From: Heliocidaris erythrogramma
Taxonomy: Eukaryota > Echinodermata > Echinoidea > Camarodonta > Echinometridae
Assembly: GCA_025617745.1 (NCBI GenBank)
Contig: CM046854.1
Span: 56,012,258-56,076,257 of the forward strand
Direction of reading: 5' to 3'
Length of the DNA stretch: 64,000 nt
Position numbers and translations under genes: made by a program. The notes under the pieces are model-generated. The model ran no database searches. It was not told the origin of the DNA and worked only from the letters and a program-made list of their open reading frames with translations. Below are positions 42,701-51,085 of the stretch, piece by piece (positions within the stretch are counted from its first letter, which is position 1; every line of letters begins with the position of its first letter).

Positions 42701-45700
42701 CTACCGGCTGCAGTTTTTGTCGGATCACCTTCAATTTCAAAACAACTAAAAAATGACAAAAGTACAAAAAGGTCAAATTTGTCAGCAGTGATACCCGAGG
42801 TCCCAAATTGCCACTTTATCCATTTCAGTCACAACATTGATTCAAATGGGGGATGGGTGACGGGTTCGGGGGATACATGTACTCGGACTGGTCCCCCCCT
42901 CCGAGTGCTCTAGTTTTCATTTGCAAGCATGATTATGAATCAAACGGGCAATTAATTTAAGCTTAACAGAGTAAAGACTTACAATACATATTCTGTTGTC
43001 TTATGTGATACTATCCACTTGAATGGATATTGAATATGAAACACTAATTCCAAAGTCCAGAATGTTCTTGAATAGTAGAACTTGTTGGCGGCAAAGCTCT
43101 CCCATTGATCGCAGAAGATTCCAGAAGGATACATGGTTCAACTTTTGATTTATTAACAAGGGAGAAAGGGCTTCAAGATTTGCCTTCACCATGTATGAAC
43201 AGCATGGTAACCCATACATATTACACATGAAATAGGAAAATTGAAAATATCTTGAAAACGTTAGCCAATCAGCAGTTTTCATTAATTCTACAATTAAACA
43301 AGATACATTATTGGTAAGCCTCAAATCAATTTTTGTTTTACATTTGGTGGAGAAAGCCAGATACAGTTTTAATCTGTTCAGCCGCATACCTTTTCATTTT
43401 CTAAAGCAAATGAGAGGTTAAAATTATCAGGTTTTATGTGGCAGCTATTTTTCACCCAATGTCCCCTTTGGAAATCTCTGTACATTTCTTTACCAAATAT
43501 TTATGAAATGTCTTTTGAAAATTATTTTTTACATCCTAAAGATCAGAATTATGCTGTATATCCCCATCATTACAACAGTTTCTTTAATTTTTTGACATTT
43601 TTCATATTTGAAATGTAAGCAGACAAATCTTATGTGTGTACAATTATGAATAGAATGAAATATTTTTAATTCAAACTTCCAAAATTCGAATCACCTCACA
43701 AAATTTATTCATTTAAATCTAAGCTTTGCAGAGACTGTATATTCATGTATACATGTTGACTATGATACTTATTTGAATATTTAAATATATTTCTCCATTA
43801 TGTACATGTATGGACTACGGTGGCTGATTTCCGCCTACTTTTCTTTTGTCAGGGTAATAACGCCGTAAATTATGGGAATTTAATGCCCTGTTATGGCGTA
43901 ATAACACCCTGATATGTCGTTATTACACTGTACTAAACAAAATAATCATTGCGGAAATCAGCCACTGTAATGGATATATGTACATGTAGGTTCAATTGCT
44001 CTGTTGCTAATGGTCGAAATGTTCCATGGATATCTATTTTGGAAGTATGTTTCATTTTCTGTAACCACATTGCATTAGAAATTGTGAAACAAATTGTGTT
44101 TTTGTATTATGATATAGAAACTTCAATTTGATATGCGTTTTAGCTTAAATCTAATACAATGGAAAATTAAATAATGAAAATGTTTAAATGAACTTCTGTA
44201 AATCTGTTAATTATCCATTATCCATTCTTGGAATACTTAAACCCCTTCCATTTCTTTCAAACTTTATGCTTAATAAGTAAATTTTTATTTAGTGTTGTGT
44301 ATTATTAATTTTGCTGCAATAAATCATATATACCTACCTATTATGCTAGTAGTCTTGACTATGCGACCCCTTCGAGAACTTAACACAAATGAGTCACAAT
44401 ATTGTGCGCACCCCCCGTAATCCTATTGTTCCCCTTCGCCACTCACGCGCGGCAACACGCAACGGCCATCTTCCTCTTTCTTGCTCGCCCCCGACGAGTT
44501 AGGATGTCAAGTCATGGCGCTCCTGAAATCAGGTCTTTTTGTATCTTTTCAGCGCGCTTTGTCGAATCTTAAAAGCACTTTTCGGTACTTATATTCGTCT
44601 AGATTATAGTACTCGTGTTTTGTTAGTCACTTTTGCCGATTGCTAGGGATTTTTGATTCCTTTTCTTGGCAATTATTTTTCACTTTTACGGTTAGCCCCA
44701 CGTAGTTATATCTGTGTGTTTGCGGGTGTTTCCGTTTGGCACCGAGCCTTTGGGTTCGGTGTTTGTTGTCACGGTTTTTTGCTGTGAAATATGTGTGCGT
44801 ATCTCCAAATTTATTATTATTATTACCTGCACTCAAAGTATTTCATATTTTGGTATACTTTATTGTCTGTTTTATTGCAGTGTTATGAGTTCGGAAGAAG
44901 AAGCAGCTAGGTCGCGGAGACCTGCTTCTTCCGAAGAGTCGTCTAGCAAGACGACTCGGCCCTCCAGAACTCTCCCGAGTACTTTGGTACATGGGGGAAG
45001 GAGGAGGGCTGCAGGTAAGTTGCCCAGTGGTGTTTCCCTGCAGGGTTTTGCCAGCCTCGGAGCTTGCGGCTTCGGGGCGGGTGGCGTTAGTTGAGCTTGG
45101 GACGTCAACTCCGAAGCCCACGGCTTCGGGGTGGGTGGCGTCAGGTTCTAGTGGTTTGGATATCACGAATCCAATCCCCCGGTCGTTCAGACCAGAGGGG
45201 GGGACGTCTGTTTCCCGCGCGGTAGCGATGACTCGCTTAAATCCGTTAGGGGAGACGCGTGCCACTACTGCAGGGCAGCTCACGGGCACCGCCCATGTTG
45301 GTCTGGGTTCTCATACCCTAGCCCCCGGCCGATGCCAATGGGGGAGCGAGTACTTCCCGGGCTGTCTATATTGCCAGCTGATGGGAAGGCTCGAGCTAAC
45401 AATTATGGGCGCTCTACGGAGCGCCCATAAGTGCGGTTACCGGAGCGCGCGATTACTTCCGGTTTGACCTGAGGTCACCTGGGTGCGTGATTACTAGTGC
45501 TCTCCTATTGTCGCCCACGGGCGGAACAATAATGAGTTCACATGCTATTAGTAGTCGGTGGGCGAATACTGGGACCTTGTCCCAGTCTGCCCTCGCACCT
45601 GGTTATTGAATAGCCCCCGGCTGACGCCGTATGGGGGAACGAGTGCTACCCGGGCTGTTGCTTTGCCAGCTGATGGGAAGACTGGAGCCCACATTTATGG

Positions 45701-48700
45701 GCGCTCTACGGAGCAACAGGTGCAATCACCTGAGTGCGCGACTGCTAGTGATCTCCTATTGCCACTCTCTAGTGGTACAATAGCGAGTTCACAGGCCTTT
45801 AGTAGTCGGTGGGCAAATACCGGGTCATCCCGGTCCGCCCTCGCACTGGGCGCCTTGAGCGCCCGGCCCATGGCTGTTGCATCTTCTTGCTCAGCCGATA
45901 TGGGTAATTTGTGCGCGTCTTTGGGTTCATACCCTCAGCGCACTTCTCCCGTAGAGGGAGGTGAGCGTCCCTCAGCGGAGGGTTCGGTTCGTGTTTCCGA
46001 AGCGGCTTCGGGGATGTCCCTGCATTTGAGGCTATTTTTGCGTCAGCCACCTTGAAGGCCGCTGTGTCTTCTTTGTAATCCTATTCCCTTCTGCTTGAAA
46101 CATGCCTCCCGGTCTTTGAGTTGGTGCTGGTCTAGCATAATAGGTAGGTATATATGATTTATTGCAGTAAATTTGTAAAATCAGCACTGATTTTCTTATT
46201 TACTATATAAATCTATATACCTACCTATGACCCTCCCTCCTTCCCCTCACCTTGCAAGCAACATGTTTCTACTTGGGGTTGCTCGCAAAAGAGGAAGATG
46301 GCCGTTGCGTGTTGCCGCGCGTGAGTGGCGAAGGGGAACAATAGGATTACAGGGGGGTGCGCACAATATTGTGACTCATTTGTGTTAAGTTCTCGAAGGG
46401 GTCGCGTAGTCAAGACTACTAGCATAATAGGTAGGTATATAGATTTATATAGTAAATAAGAAAATCAGTGCTGATTTTACAATTTTGTCTCAATGTTATG
46501 TTCTGTATTATTAATTGTATTAATGTTCTATTAAGTATTATCAAGTTTGTAAGCACCGTGATATACATGTAGTTGTACTATGGATAGCGTACCAAATGCT
46601 AGTTATTGTATCCCCCGGCAGAATGCTGGAGGATACTTTGGATTCAGCAGCGTTTCGCCACTGCGTCACATTCTTGTGTGCGCTCTTAACGGTCACATTT
46701 CTCAACGGATTTCTTTCAAACTCTGTATGGAGTTGTATCTTGGTAAAATCTGGACACCTATAATTTATGGTGATGCTGCCCCCAGTGTGCCGTCTGTTTA
46801 GGGTAAAAGGCCATATTTTGGGGGATAGTTTGTGTGCGCTCTAGTGGTCACATTTCTAAACGGATTTTGTTCAAAGTTTGCATGAAGGTGTTGCTTGGTA
46901 TAATCTAGAAACCTATATATTTTGGTGATGCTGCCTCCAGTGTTCCGTCTATTATAGGGTCAAAGGTCATGTTTTGATAGATGTCTTGTGTGCACTCTTG
47001 TGTGCGCTCTTGTGTGCGCTCTGGCGATCACATTTCCTAATGGATTCCTTCAAATTTGCATGAAGGTGTCTCTTGGTGTAATCTAAAAACCTATAGGTTT
47101 TGGTGATGCTGCCACCAGTGACCCGTCTTTTATAGGGTCAAAGGTCATACTTCAGGGCATGGAGTGAGTGCACTCTGCAGGCCACATCTCGTAATGGATT
47201 TCTTTCAAAATTAGTAAGAAGATGTATCTTGGTATAATCTACTCATCTTTACTTTTTGGTGATGCTGCCCTCCTTTATAGAGTCAAAGGTCATTTGTCCA
47301 TTTCGTGCACTCTTCTGTATTTCTTGACAGATTTCTTTCAAATTTTGTATGGAAGTATATCTTGGTAAAGTCTACGCACCTATAGTTTTTGGTGATGCTG
47401 CCACCAGTGTCCAGTCTTTTATAGGGTCAAAGGTCATATGTCTTTTGTGCGCTCTAACTTCCGCATTTCTGGATGGATTTTTTTCAAATTTTATATGGAG
47501 GTGTGTCTTGAAATCTACACATCTATGGTGTTTGCTGATGCTGCCCCCAGTGTTACACTTTTTATAGGGTCAAATGTCATTTTTTGGTTGCATGCATTCT
47601 GGAGAACACATTTGTTGACTGATTTCTTTCAGATGATGTATGGAGGTCTGTTATAGATTACTCTACACGTCTACAGTTTTTGGTGATGCTGCCCCCAGTG
47701 TTGCGTCTTTTATAGGGTCAATGGTCATATTTTTTAGTGGATATTCTTTCAAATTTTCAATAGAGATGCATTATACTCTAATCTACACACATTGTTTTGG
47801 TGATGCTGCTCCTAGTGTTTGAGGGAGGGGAGGGGGGAGGTTCTTTGTCCCTCCTTCGAATCACTGTCAGTGCCGGGGGATACATTCGCATTGCATGGCA
47901 ATGGACATTTCTAGTTATTATTATTATTATTGTAAAACCCACAGAGACACTCTATAACCATAACTTATCATTATTATATTGTTTTCCTCATGTAGATGTG
48001 AGCCACAGTACACCCTCTGAAGTAAGTTTGAATTTTAAAAATCCTTCTATTGTCACTCCAATCTTTAGGGAATGACATTCACAGAGTACTTTCCATTTTG
48101 GAATGCCAATGTTATGACCATTTATTAAACATGTATAAATTGTTGATACTTTGGGACATTTTCACTCATGTGGAGTTTCATATCATGTGGAGTTTCATAT
48201 CAACCAGTCCTGAAATTTCTGAAATATTGAAGTTCATAACACTTCATTACAAAATGATGCAAAAAGGACATTAATTTTTACCGTCTGCAGTCATTGTTCA
48301 AACTCTGTGGAATTGAAGTAGATATCATGTTTTCAAGAATTCCCAGGAATTCTGTAGTACTTGCAAGGAATGTAGGTGCGTGCACTCAACTGTGTAAAAA
48401 TAAAAGTTGTATGCACTTTTATGGATGCTCTGGGCTTTATTTTATCAAAGATATACGGTTGAGGTTAGGCTTGCAATAGGGTTTTAGGCTAGCTTTAGGG
48501 TTAGAGTTATTGTTAGGTACACCTGTATGGTGTTTTGTCCAGGGTTAAAGTTTTGTATTCAGTTAGTGTACGAAGTTGACGTGAAGCATGTGTCATACAA
48601 CCTTTTTATGACTTCAAAAGAGTGCACTGCCACGTGACACATTTTAGCTGATATACATGTAGAATGCTTACCGTACTTACAAATACCCCATTTTATATTG

Positions 48701-49399
48701 CTATCCAACCAATCCATCTATAGCCACTGGCTTTACAGGGTGCTAGCCCCTACACATTTTTCTGTGTACTCACATGATTTTGTAAAGTAAATAAATTGAA
48801 TTGAAATTGAAATTGTTCCTTTTTTCCAATGTATGCAAACTTTGCTTTTCTGCAGGCATTAAGCTCAACGGTATTAACAGAATCATCTTCGACACTTTCA
48901 CATGACAGAGGTAAAATATGTGTAGTATCGTTTTTTTATATATATAATTTGGAATCTAATGGCGAAACCCTTAAAAGTATCAGGAAGAAGTCTTACAGCA
49001 ATCAAAAGTTATTAGAATAAACCTGTATCTTTTATTCTCTTTGTTGTTTTACATTGTAAGTTGTCACTCTATTTCTTTTTACATTTTTAAATTTTTCCTC
49101 ATCTTAATATCTTTGAAAATGACACAGAAAGACATAATTCACCTGTGGAAATTCAGCATAAGTCCATTCCATCATCAACTAGAGCAGGAGTGCAAGATAT
49201 TCCCCAAAGCATGATGGAACAGGAATCATTACCTGACATAGAAAATCCTAGAGAAGATGATCCAGATGAAAGACAACGCAAAGCAATAGCACAAAGATTG
49301 ACAAAGAAGAGGATCACCAATGCAAAATCAACTGCAAATGATATCTCTTACAGCATATGGGACTTTGGAGGACAAGTCATATACTACATTACGCATCCA
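24608..49399 (+). CDS. ROC-domain (ROCO-type) GTPase gene, partial, seven exons
   Basis: Seven exons with GT-AG borders join in a single frame with every phase matching: 24608-24746, 25023-25120, 39708-39760, 40308-40335, 47996-48021, 48856-48910 and 49128-49399 (671 nt, about 223 residues). The product has the P-loop GPAGIGKTSL, a switch-I-like STVGTEHNT and the G3 motif WDFGGQ followed by VIYYITHP. This pattern is typical of the ROC domain in ROCO proteins such as LRRK and MFHAS1. An unusually long Ser/Glu/Lys-rich insert, encoded by the small exons, separates switch I from G3. The 5' exons and the COR and later domains are not visible, so the gene extends outside the window or is truncated. 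Its introns are full of transposons. Confidence 0.75.
25023..25120 (+). CDS. ROC exon with switch I
   Basis: TTTGACAG precedes it and GTAAGATGG follows. It encodes FNSEEKSTVGTEHNTVKK and a WKLDND segment. The Thr in STVGTEH is a good candidate for the Mg-binding switch-I Thr. Phases fit the exons on both sides. Confidence 0.75.
25239..25273 (+). CDS. Possible optional 35-nt exon
   Basis: TTTTTTTCTATAG precedes it and ATGGTGAGA follows; it would encode ISVMNKYIKLM. It accepts phase 1 from the previous exon but ends in phase 0, which does not fit the phase-1 start at 39708, so including it would break the frame. It may be an alternative or decayed exon. Confidence 0.25.
25886..26318 (+). pseudogene. 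gag: Gag 5' part of DIRS copy 3
   Basis: MSSEEEGARSWRLASSEESS matches the start of copies 1 and 4. A stop (TGA) at about 26000 and frame changes follow; the sequence then reads on in other frames up to the LINE tail at 26316. A candidate splice acceptor (TTTTTGTTACAG) ends at 25881. Confidence 0.8.
27212..28214 (+). mobile_element. Helentron-like (HINE) element with a 165-bp minisatellite
   Basis: It starts TATGCCTCCGCC with a hairpin (the complement GGAGGCAT lies about 25 bp on). GGCGGAGGCATA near the other end (28177-28188) is its inverted partner. It ends CATCTTG, near the CTAG seen in relatives. The interior is about five or six tandem units of some 165 bp (TACCGCGATATCTCAAGAAC ... GGTCAAAGGTCAGAGGTCA). 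It interrupts the LINE; LINE protein resumes on both sides. Confidence 0.7.
28136..29421 (-). pseudogene. LINE reverse transcriptase (two frames)
   Basis: 29421-28870 carries fingers/palm up to motif A (FLDFSKAFDMVDHNILL). After a frame change, 28888-28205 carries QGSLLGPLLFILYINDF, the catalytic FADD box, ANRLSLNLEKT and KFLGLLIDNKLSWKPQ, then the thumb (VLPYINYGILAWGNC). The final 20 or so residues of the open frame are read from the inserted helentron-like repeat and are not LINE protein. Target-primed reverse transcription would be its role. Confidence 0.88.
29540..30019 (-). pseudogene. LINE ORF2 linker between endonuclease and RT
   Basis: Frame with FRTITQYKTCRLKEKLLEVD, NECIPPQIIKRKDYSRQARQ, PWVTKSLLRCINRKNKLYYR and ATWKVINSVLNRCSQKK, the usual connector upstream of RT in jockey/CR1-group LINEs. 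It ends in a stop at 29540, upstream of the RT frame. Confidence 0.8.
30129..30170 (-). ncRNA. Hammerhead ribozyme motif, left arm
   Basis: The minus strand contains stem I TTGC/GCAA, core CTGACGA, stem II GACT/GGTC, core GAAA and then CGTC with almost no stem III. This minimal type-I form is known from Penelope-like elements and is thought to act mainly as dimers. Its sense matches the endonuclease fragment. Confidence 0.65.
30734..30775 (+). ncRNA. Hammerhead ribozyme motif, right arm
   Basis: Inverted copy of the left-arm motif: TTGC 30734-30737, CTGACGA 30738-30744, stem II 30746-30749 with 30760-30763, GAAA 30764-30767, cleavage triplet GTC 30769-30771, GCAA 30772-30775. All core nucleotides are present. 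Confidence 0.65.
31069..32700 (+). pseudogene. gag: Gag middle and 3' part of DIRS copy 3
   Basis: Resumes after the LINE with segments matching copy 1 gag: MMRVFAQQQGWSLLP, ASLGAPPGEETYSD, KSLSPKILAVGQRLQAFNPL, AGMRLAAFQGSLSNLRTRAD and LQWSQLSGAA, then an Arg/Ser/Gly-rich end. Several stops and shifts (about 31355, 31680, 32030, 32530). Confidence 0.82.
32701..33730 (+). pseudogene. RT / RNase H remnants of DIRS copy 3
   Basis: MVGRLQRFLPAWEAFSGDTF matches the RT ORF start. After a foreign insert of about 110 bp (about 32830-32940), only the ends of RT remain: the palm with the catalytic box is deleted near 33140-33160, and LGFLIIWEKSELIPTRRPVL follows. RNase H retains STDASLLGWGRHCYG and breaks off at about 33705. 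Confidence 0.8.
32830..32940 (+). repeat. Foreign RT fragment embedded in DIRS copy 3
   Basis: In one frame this short insert reads NTHIKGIEVRSSNPAV, then ISQLADDTVIFS, which resembles the motif-C (xADD) region of a non-LTR retrotransposon RT, not the DIRS RT. DIRS coding continues on both sides. No target duplication is seen; template switching or repair filler is possible. Confidence 0.55.
34070..35612 (+). mobile_element. Helentron-like element with tandem repeats (TCCCCCGGCAG family)
   Basis: It begins TCCCCCGGCAGAATGCCGG (hairpin) after an A. The interior is a series of diverged units of about 145 bp (GCGCTCTAG..CACATTTC..GGATTTCTTTCAAA..GGTGATGCTG..TATAGGGTCAAAGGTCAT). It ends near 35612 with CCCGGGGATAC, a GCATTGC/GCAATG hairpin and TTTTCTA. 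The copy at 46611-47914 has the same plan. A pogo-like CAGTCAACCTCGCC end interrupts it at about 34742. Confidence 0.7.
35625..35967 (+). mobile_element. Helentron-like element (TATACCCC family), 343 bp
   Basis: It starts TATACCCC with the hairpin CAAACGAAGTTTG, carries a partly repeated interior (CTTGCGGATCGAACTACTTCC twice, about 35720 and 35880), then GGGGGTATTA and TTTCTAG before a T. It abuts the previous element. Confidence 0.65.
36691..36791. repeat. ICR of DIRS copy 3
   Basis: Complement of the left end (…ATTTATAGCAGTAAAT) directly joined to the complement of the right end (TTGTAAAATCAG…). This agrees with the element boundaries at 25440 and 37070. Confidence 0.85.
37071..37436. other. 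Non-coding; start of a degenerate GGAGGCAT-type repeat
   Basis: No gene. GTGGAGGCATTACATG at about 37205 and GTGGAGGCATAGTTG at about 39654 resemble the ends of the element at 27212-28214, so an old relative may span 37205-39690 around later insertions. Confidence 0.4.
37437..38034. mobile_element. TTAA-flanked MITE (AGGGAAATCCAACC family), 598 bp
   Basis: TTAA at 37433-37436 and 38035-38038 flank inverted termini AGGGCAATCCAACCTT / AAGGTTGGATTTCCCT. Subterminal regions (TTGAAAGAAATTGGACA.. and its complement) extend the inverted repeat over about 250 bp. There is no ORF of transposase type. A related copy begins at 49849. Confidence 0.85.
38039..39707. other. Intronic sequence without a recognised gene
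   Basis: Contains the palindrome CACGTACATGTACGTG near 38055 and a GC-richer island (38690-38890) of unknown origin. Direct-repeat-like GTCAAAGG units recall the GGAGGCAT family. Nothing codes convincingly. Confidence 0.5.
39708..39760 (+). CDS. Small ROC-gene exon
   Basis: TTTTTACAAAG before and GTTAGTG after; encodes DEVAECMVLHEQSEEQKE with its first base from the previous exon. Acidic linker between switch I and G3. Phase 1 in, phase 0 out, as required. Confidence 0.6.
40308..40335 (+). CDS. 28-nt microexon of the ROC gene
   Basis: GGTACAG before and GTAAGAAT after; encodes TSDSSPTQT. Ser/Thr-rich linker. Phase 0 in, phase 1 out, fitting both neighbours. Confidence 0.55.
40410..41560 (+). 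pseudogene. Mariner-like transposase relic
   Basis: A terminal-repeat-like CAGTGCGTCCCAGAAAAAA at 40410 is followed by broken transposase coding: KSTIWKNVQKYRNEG (helix-turn-helix), SGRPRSV, then a long gap, GLCSNGALIEPFFLDENLEG and GGSFERMWWAQYGALSHRK, which matches the WAQDGAPAHR region holding the second catalytic Asp in mariner enzymes (here Asp is replaced by Tyr). Many frame breaks; the 3' terminal repeat is absent. Confidence 0.7.
41561..42291. other. A/G-rich intronic stretch, no gene
   Basis: Purine-rich low-complexity sequence (AGAAAAGAAAAG-like) at about 41650-42010. Open frames here lack motifs. Confidence 0.6.
42292..42913 (+). mobile_element. Helentron-like element (TCCCCCGAAC family), 622 bp
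   Basis: Starts A|TCCCCCGAAC with a hairpin GAACTAGTGTTC. Two and a half units of about 170 bp (GTGAGCGCTCTACTGGCTGC..CGGATCACCTTCAAATT) follow. GTTCGGGGGAT near 42864 is the inverted partner of the start. The end is a hairpin ACTCGGA...TCCGAGT and GCTCTAG|T. All features expected of a non-autonomous helentron are present. Confidence 0.75.
42914..43817. other. Intronic, AT-rich; weak similarity to the Gmr1 LTR
   Basis: 43050-43140 contains GTCCAGAATGTTCTTGAA and AGAAGATTCCAGAAG, as in the LTR at 22400-22520, so a diverged LTR piece is possible. No gene. Confidence 0.4.
43818..43967. mobile_element. 150-bp MITE with TA target duplication
   Basis: Terminal repeats CGGTGGCTGATTTCCGC and its complement (GCGGAAATCAGCCACTG) flanked by TA on each side (43816-43817, 43968-43969). 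TA duplication suggests the Tc1/mariner superfamily. Interior repeats of GTAATAACGCC-like sequence. Non-coding. Confidence 0.8.
44795..44880 (+). promoter_or_regulatory. Candidate 5'-leader intron of DIRS copy 4
   Basis: GTGCGTATC at 44795 and TTTTATTGCAG ending at 44880; 86 nt, ending 4 nt before the gag ATG at 44885. Same layout as copies 1, 3 and 5. Confidence 0.5.
44885..46020 (+). pseudogene. gag: Gag 5' part of DIRS copy 4, with internal duplication
   Basis: MSSEEEAARSRRPASSEESS is followed by text matching copy 1, with a frameshift near 45050. A block at about 45318-45420 (GCCAGCTGATGGGAA..GGGCGCTCTACGGAGC) recurs at about 45615-45716, a duplication of about 295-bp period absent from copy 1. 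A palindrome GGGCGCTC..GAGCGCCC lies at 45408-45429. The gag-like text ends at the deletion junction. Confidence 0.75.
46132..46227. repeat. ICR of DIRS copy 4
   Basis: Complement of the left terminus joined to complement of the right terminus, essentially identical to the ICR of copy 1. Confidence 0.9.
46611..47914 (+). mobile_element. Helentron-like element with tandem repeats (TCCCCCGGCAG family)
   Basis: Starts A|TCCCCCGGCAGAATGC. The interior is eight or so diverged units of about 130-150 bp sharing CACATTTC..GGATTTCTTTCAAA, GGTGATGCTGCC and TATAGGGTCAAAGGTCAT. TGCCGGGGGATAC at about 47871 is the inverted partner of the start. The end is a hairpin CATTGC-ATG-GCAATG and GACATTTCTAG|T. 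No Rep or helicase is encoded. Confidence 0.75.
47996..48021 (+). CDS. 26-nt microexon of the ROC gene
   Basis: TTTTCCTCATGTAG before and GTAAGTTTG after; encodes DVSHSTPSE with its first base from the previous exon. Phase 1 in, phase 0 out. Confidence 0.55.
48856..48910 (+). CDS. Small ROC-gene exon
   Basis: TTTGCTTTTCTGCAG before and GTAAAATATG after; encodes ALSSTVLTESSSTLSHDR. Ser/Thr-rich linker. Phase 0 in, phase 1 out. Confidence 0.65.
49128..49399 (+). CDS. ROC exon with G3 motif
   Basis: ATGACACAG before and GTGAGTAGG after. It encodes a charged segment (DDPDERQRKAIAQRLTKKR) and then SYSIWDFGGQVIYYITHP. WDFGGQ is the DxxGQ (G3, Walker B-type) motif of ROC GTPases; the following Tyr-rich strand is typical. 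The exon boundary after THP leads to a missing next exon; 49564 onwards follows an acceptor-like TTTTAG but stops quickly. Confidence 0.78.
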
Positions 49400-49848
49400 G
49401 TGAGTAGGTCTCTCAAGATATCAATATCAATATGAATATCTTAAATGTTTCATCAATTTGTATGAATAAAAAACAACACCTAGTTTACTGTTACATATTT
49501 TTTTTCTAAAAGATAAAATCAATACCAAAGTGAAGATAATTCTTTTTATTTTTATTCCTTTTAGTTTACATTGGCATTTGGGCCATTTTTAGTCATGTGT
49601 GTGACCAAATAACAGGGAATTGGACTATTGTGAGCCCTATTATTCTAATAGCCTTTCAAGTGTGTTGATTTTTCCTGTATATAAAAATATGGACACAGGC
49701 ATATGGATTAAAGAACAAAAAAAAAGGTCAGTGATAACACATGTACTTGTTCTGCGTCAGAGATCAAAAAGTACAGGTGACCCATTGCTGTCATCCTGTT
49801 CGTATTAAAATTTAAAAAAAAACAAGTAATCTTGATCCTGTTCATTAA

Positions 49849-51085
49849 AGGGAAATCCAACCTTAAAGTAGATATTCAAAGAAAATCACAAATATGGCAA
49901 TTAATGTATCACTAGAAACTGGGAAGCTTACAGATGGCAATCTTATAAGTTTTATGTCAACTGCGTATCTGGTGATTATAAAAACAACACAAATAAAAGC
50001 TCTTCTCAGCATCTGGAATATCCGAGGATTCGCCAGAAATATAGCGATGTTTTGATGTCGTCACACTCGGGATCGATCCTGCTTAAGCAGACGACGTCCT
50101 ATAATGAATGAACGTAATTGCAATGCAATTATTTATCAAATTATAAAGAGTTTGGTGTATTTAAACATGACCTTATTTCACACCATTATAAAGGGAAAGT
50201 GAAACTGATTCTGATAGCTAAAACCGTTTGATTGTAAATACATAGGAGAAGGGTCAATGATCAATGAAATAAACCCCACTTTCAAATTGAAAAGCCCTCC
50301 GAATAATAGCAGGATGGTATTCGTTCCCTCTTGAAACGCCGAACATGCCCCGGTGCAAACAGCTGAAAATACAATGCCGTCTTATTTTGTTTACAAGTGA
50401 CTGATTCCTTTATTTTTTTAACGCTGCATTTTTCATCAAAATAATACCATACACGAAGTTAAGAGTGAGGCAACAGACTAACATTAAGACTGACGCTAGT
50501 GAAGGAAGAGAAATAAGTGAAGAGGAGATGACAAAATAGGCTCTGAAAAATGTGTAAGATGTTATGGGACATCGTCTGCTTAGCCAGGACTGGTCCAGGG
50601 TGTGTCGTCACATATCTCAGCAGCGTTCGAGGAGCTCTTCAGCTGCTATATCGGGGGCTGTATTTTACCGTTTTATAATTGATAATAATCATTACTTCAA
50701 ATGTTTCCAAGCGTTGAATTTGGATAACCTTGTTTAATTTATGCCATCTATGCAATAATAAGTATTAAGCCAATATTTAAAATCATCAACGTTCTACTTT
50801 AATGGCAAGTTGCTCTGAATGAAAGAGGAAAAATCAGAGAAGCAGATTGGTGAAAGTTTGAACAATATTGGACAAGCAATAAGAAAGTTATGAAATTTTG
50901 AAAGTTGTAATCACTAGACATATGGGAATTTCAAATTGGCCGAATAGGTAATGTCACTGCGATGTTGTTGCGGACAACTCCCCCATTCGCTCCGAAACAC
51001 AAAATGACTAAAATGTCATTTTTTTCCAAAATGTAATACTCGGTAGGATCTTTTTCTTTCATGGGGACCTTTAATATTTGACGAG
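49849..51085. mobile_element. TTAA MITE (AGGGAAATCCAACC family) hosting a second MITE
   Basis: TTAA|AGGGAAATCCAACC at 49845. After the inner element (49867-50798) the sequence continues with GAAAGAGGAAAAATCAGAGAAGC.. as in 37437-38034, up to about 51085 (ACCT|TTAA). Only about half of the parent element is recognisable, so the right side is truncated or diverged. Confidence 0.65.
49867..50798. mobile_element. TTAA-flanked MITE, copy 2 (932 bp), inverted relative to copy 1
   Basis: Near-identical inverted copy of 3632-4564, with TTAA at 49863-49866 and 50799-50802, inserted into the TTAA next to the terminus of another MITE. It shares the internal 50-bp inverted segments. Confidence 0.88.

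Larger units (their letters stand above)
44309..46482 (+). mobile_element. DIRS copy 4: 2.2-kb non-autonomous deletion derivative
   Basis: The termini, inverted repeats (44309-44500 and about 46290-46482, two or three differences noticed), leader, gag start and ICR (46132-46227) match copy 1. Within gag the sequence jumps at about 46020 to the last codons of YR (FASATLKAAVSSL equivalent), so RT, RNase H and most of YR are missing. It lies in the intron between 40335 and 47996. It would need proteins from a related element to move. Confidence 0.9.

Noticed and set aside
49564-49610. Next ROC exon after G3
   Set aside because: It has an acceptor-like TTTTAG but the frame stops after about 15 codons and lacks the expected ROC strand motif.
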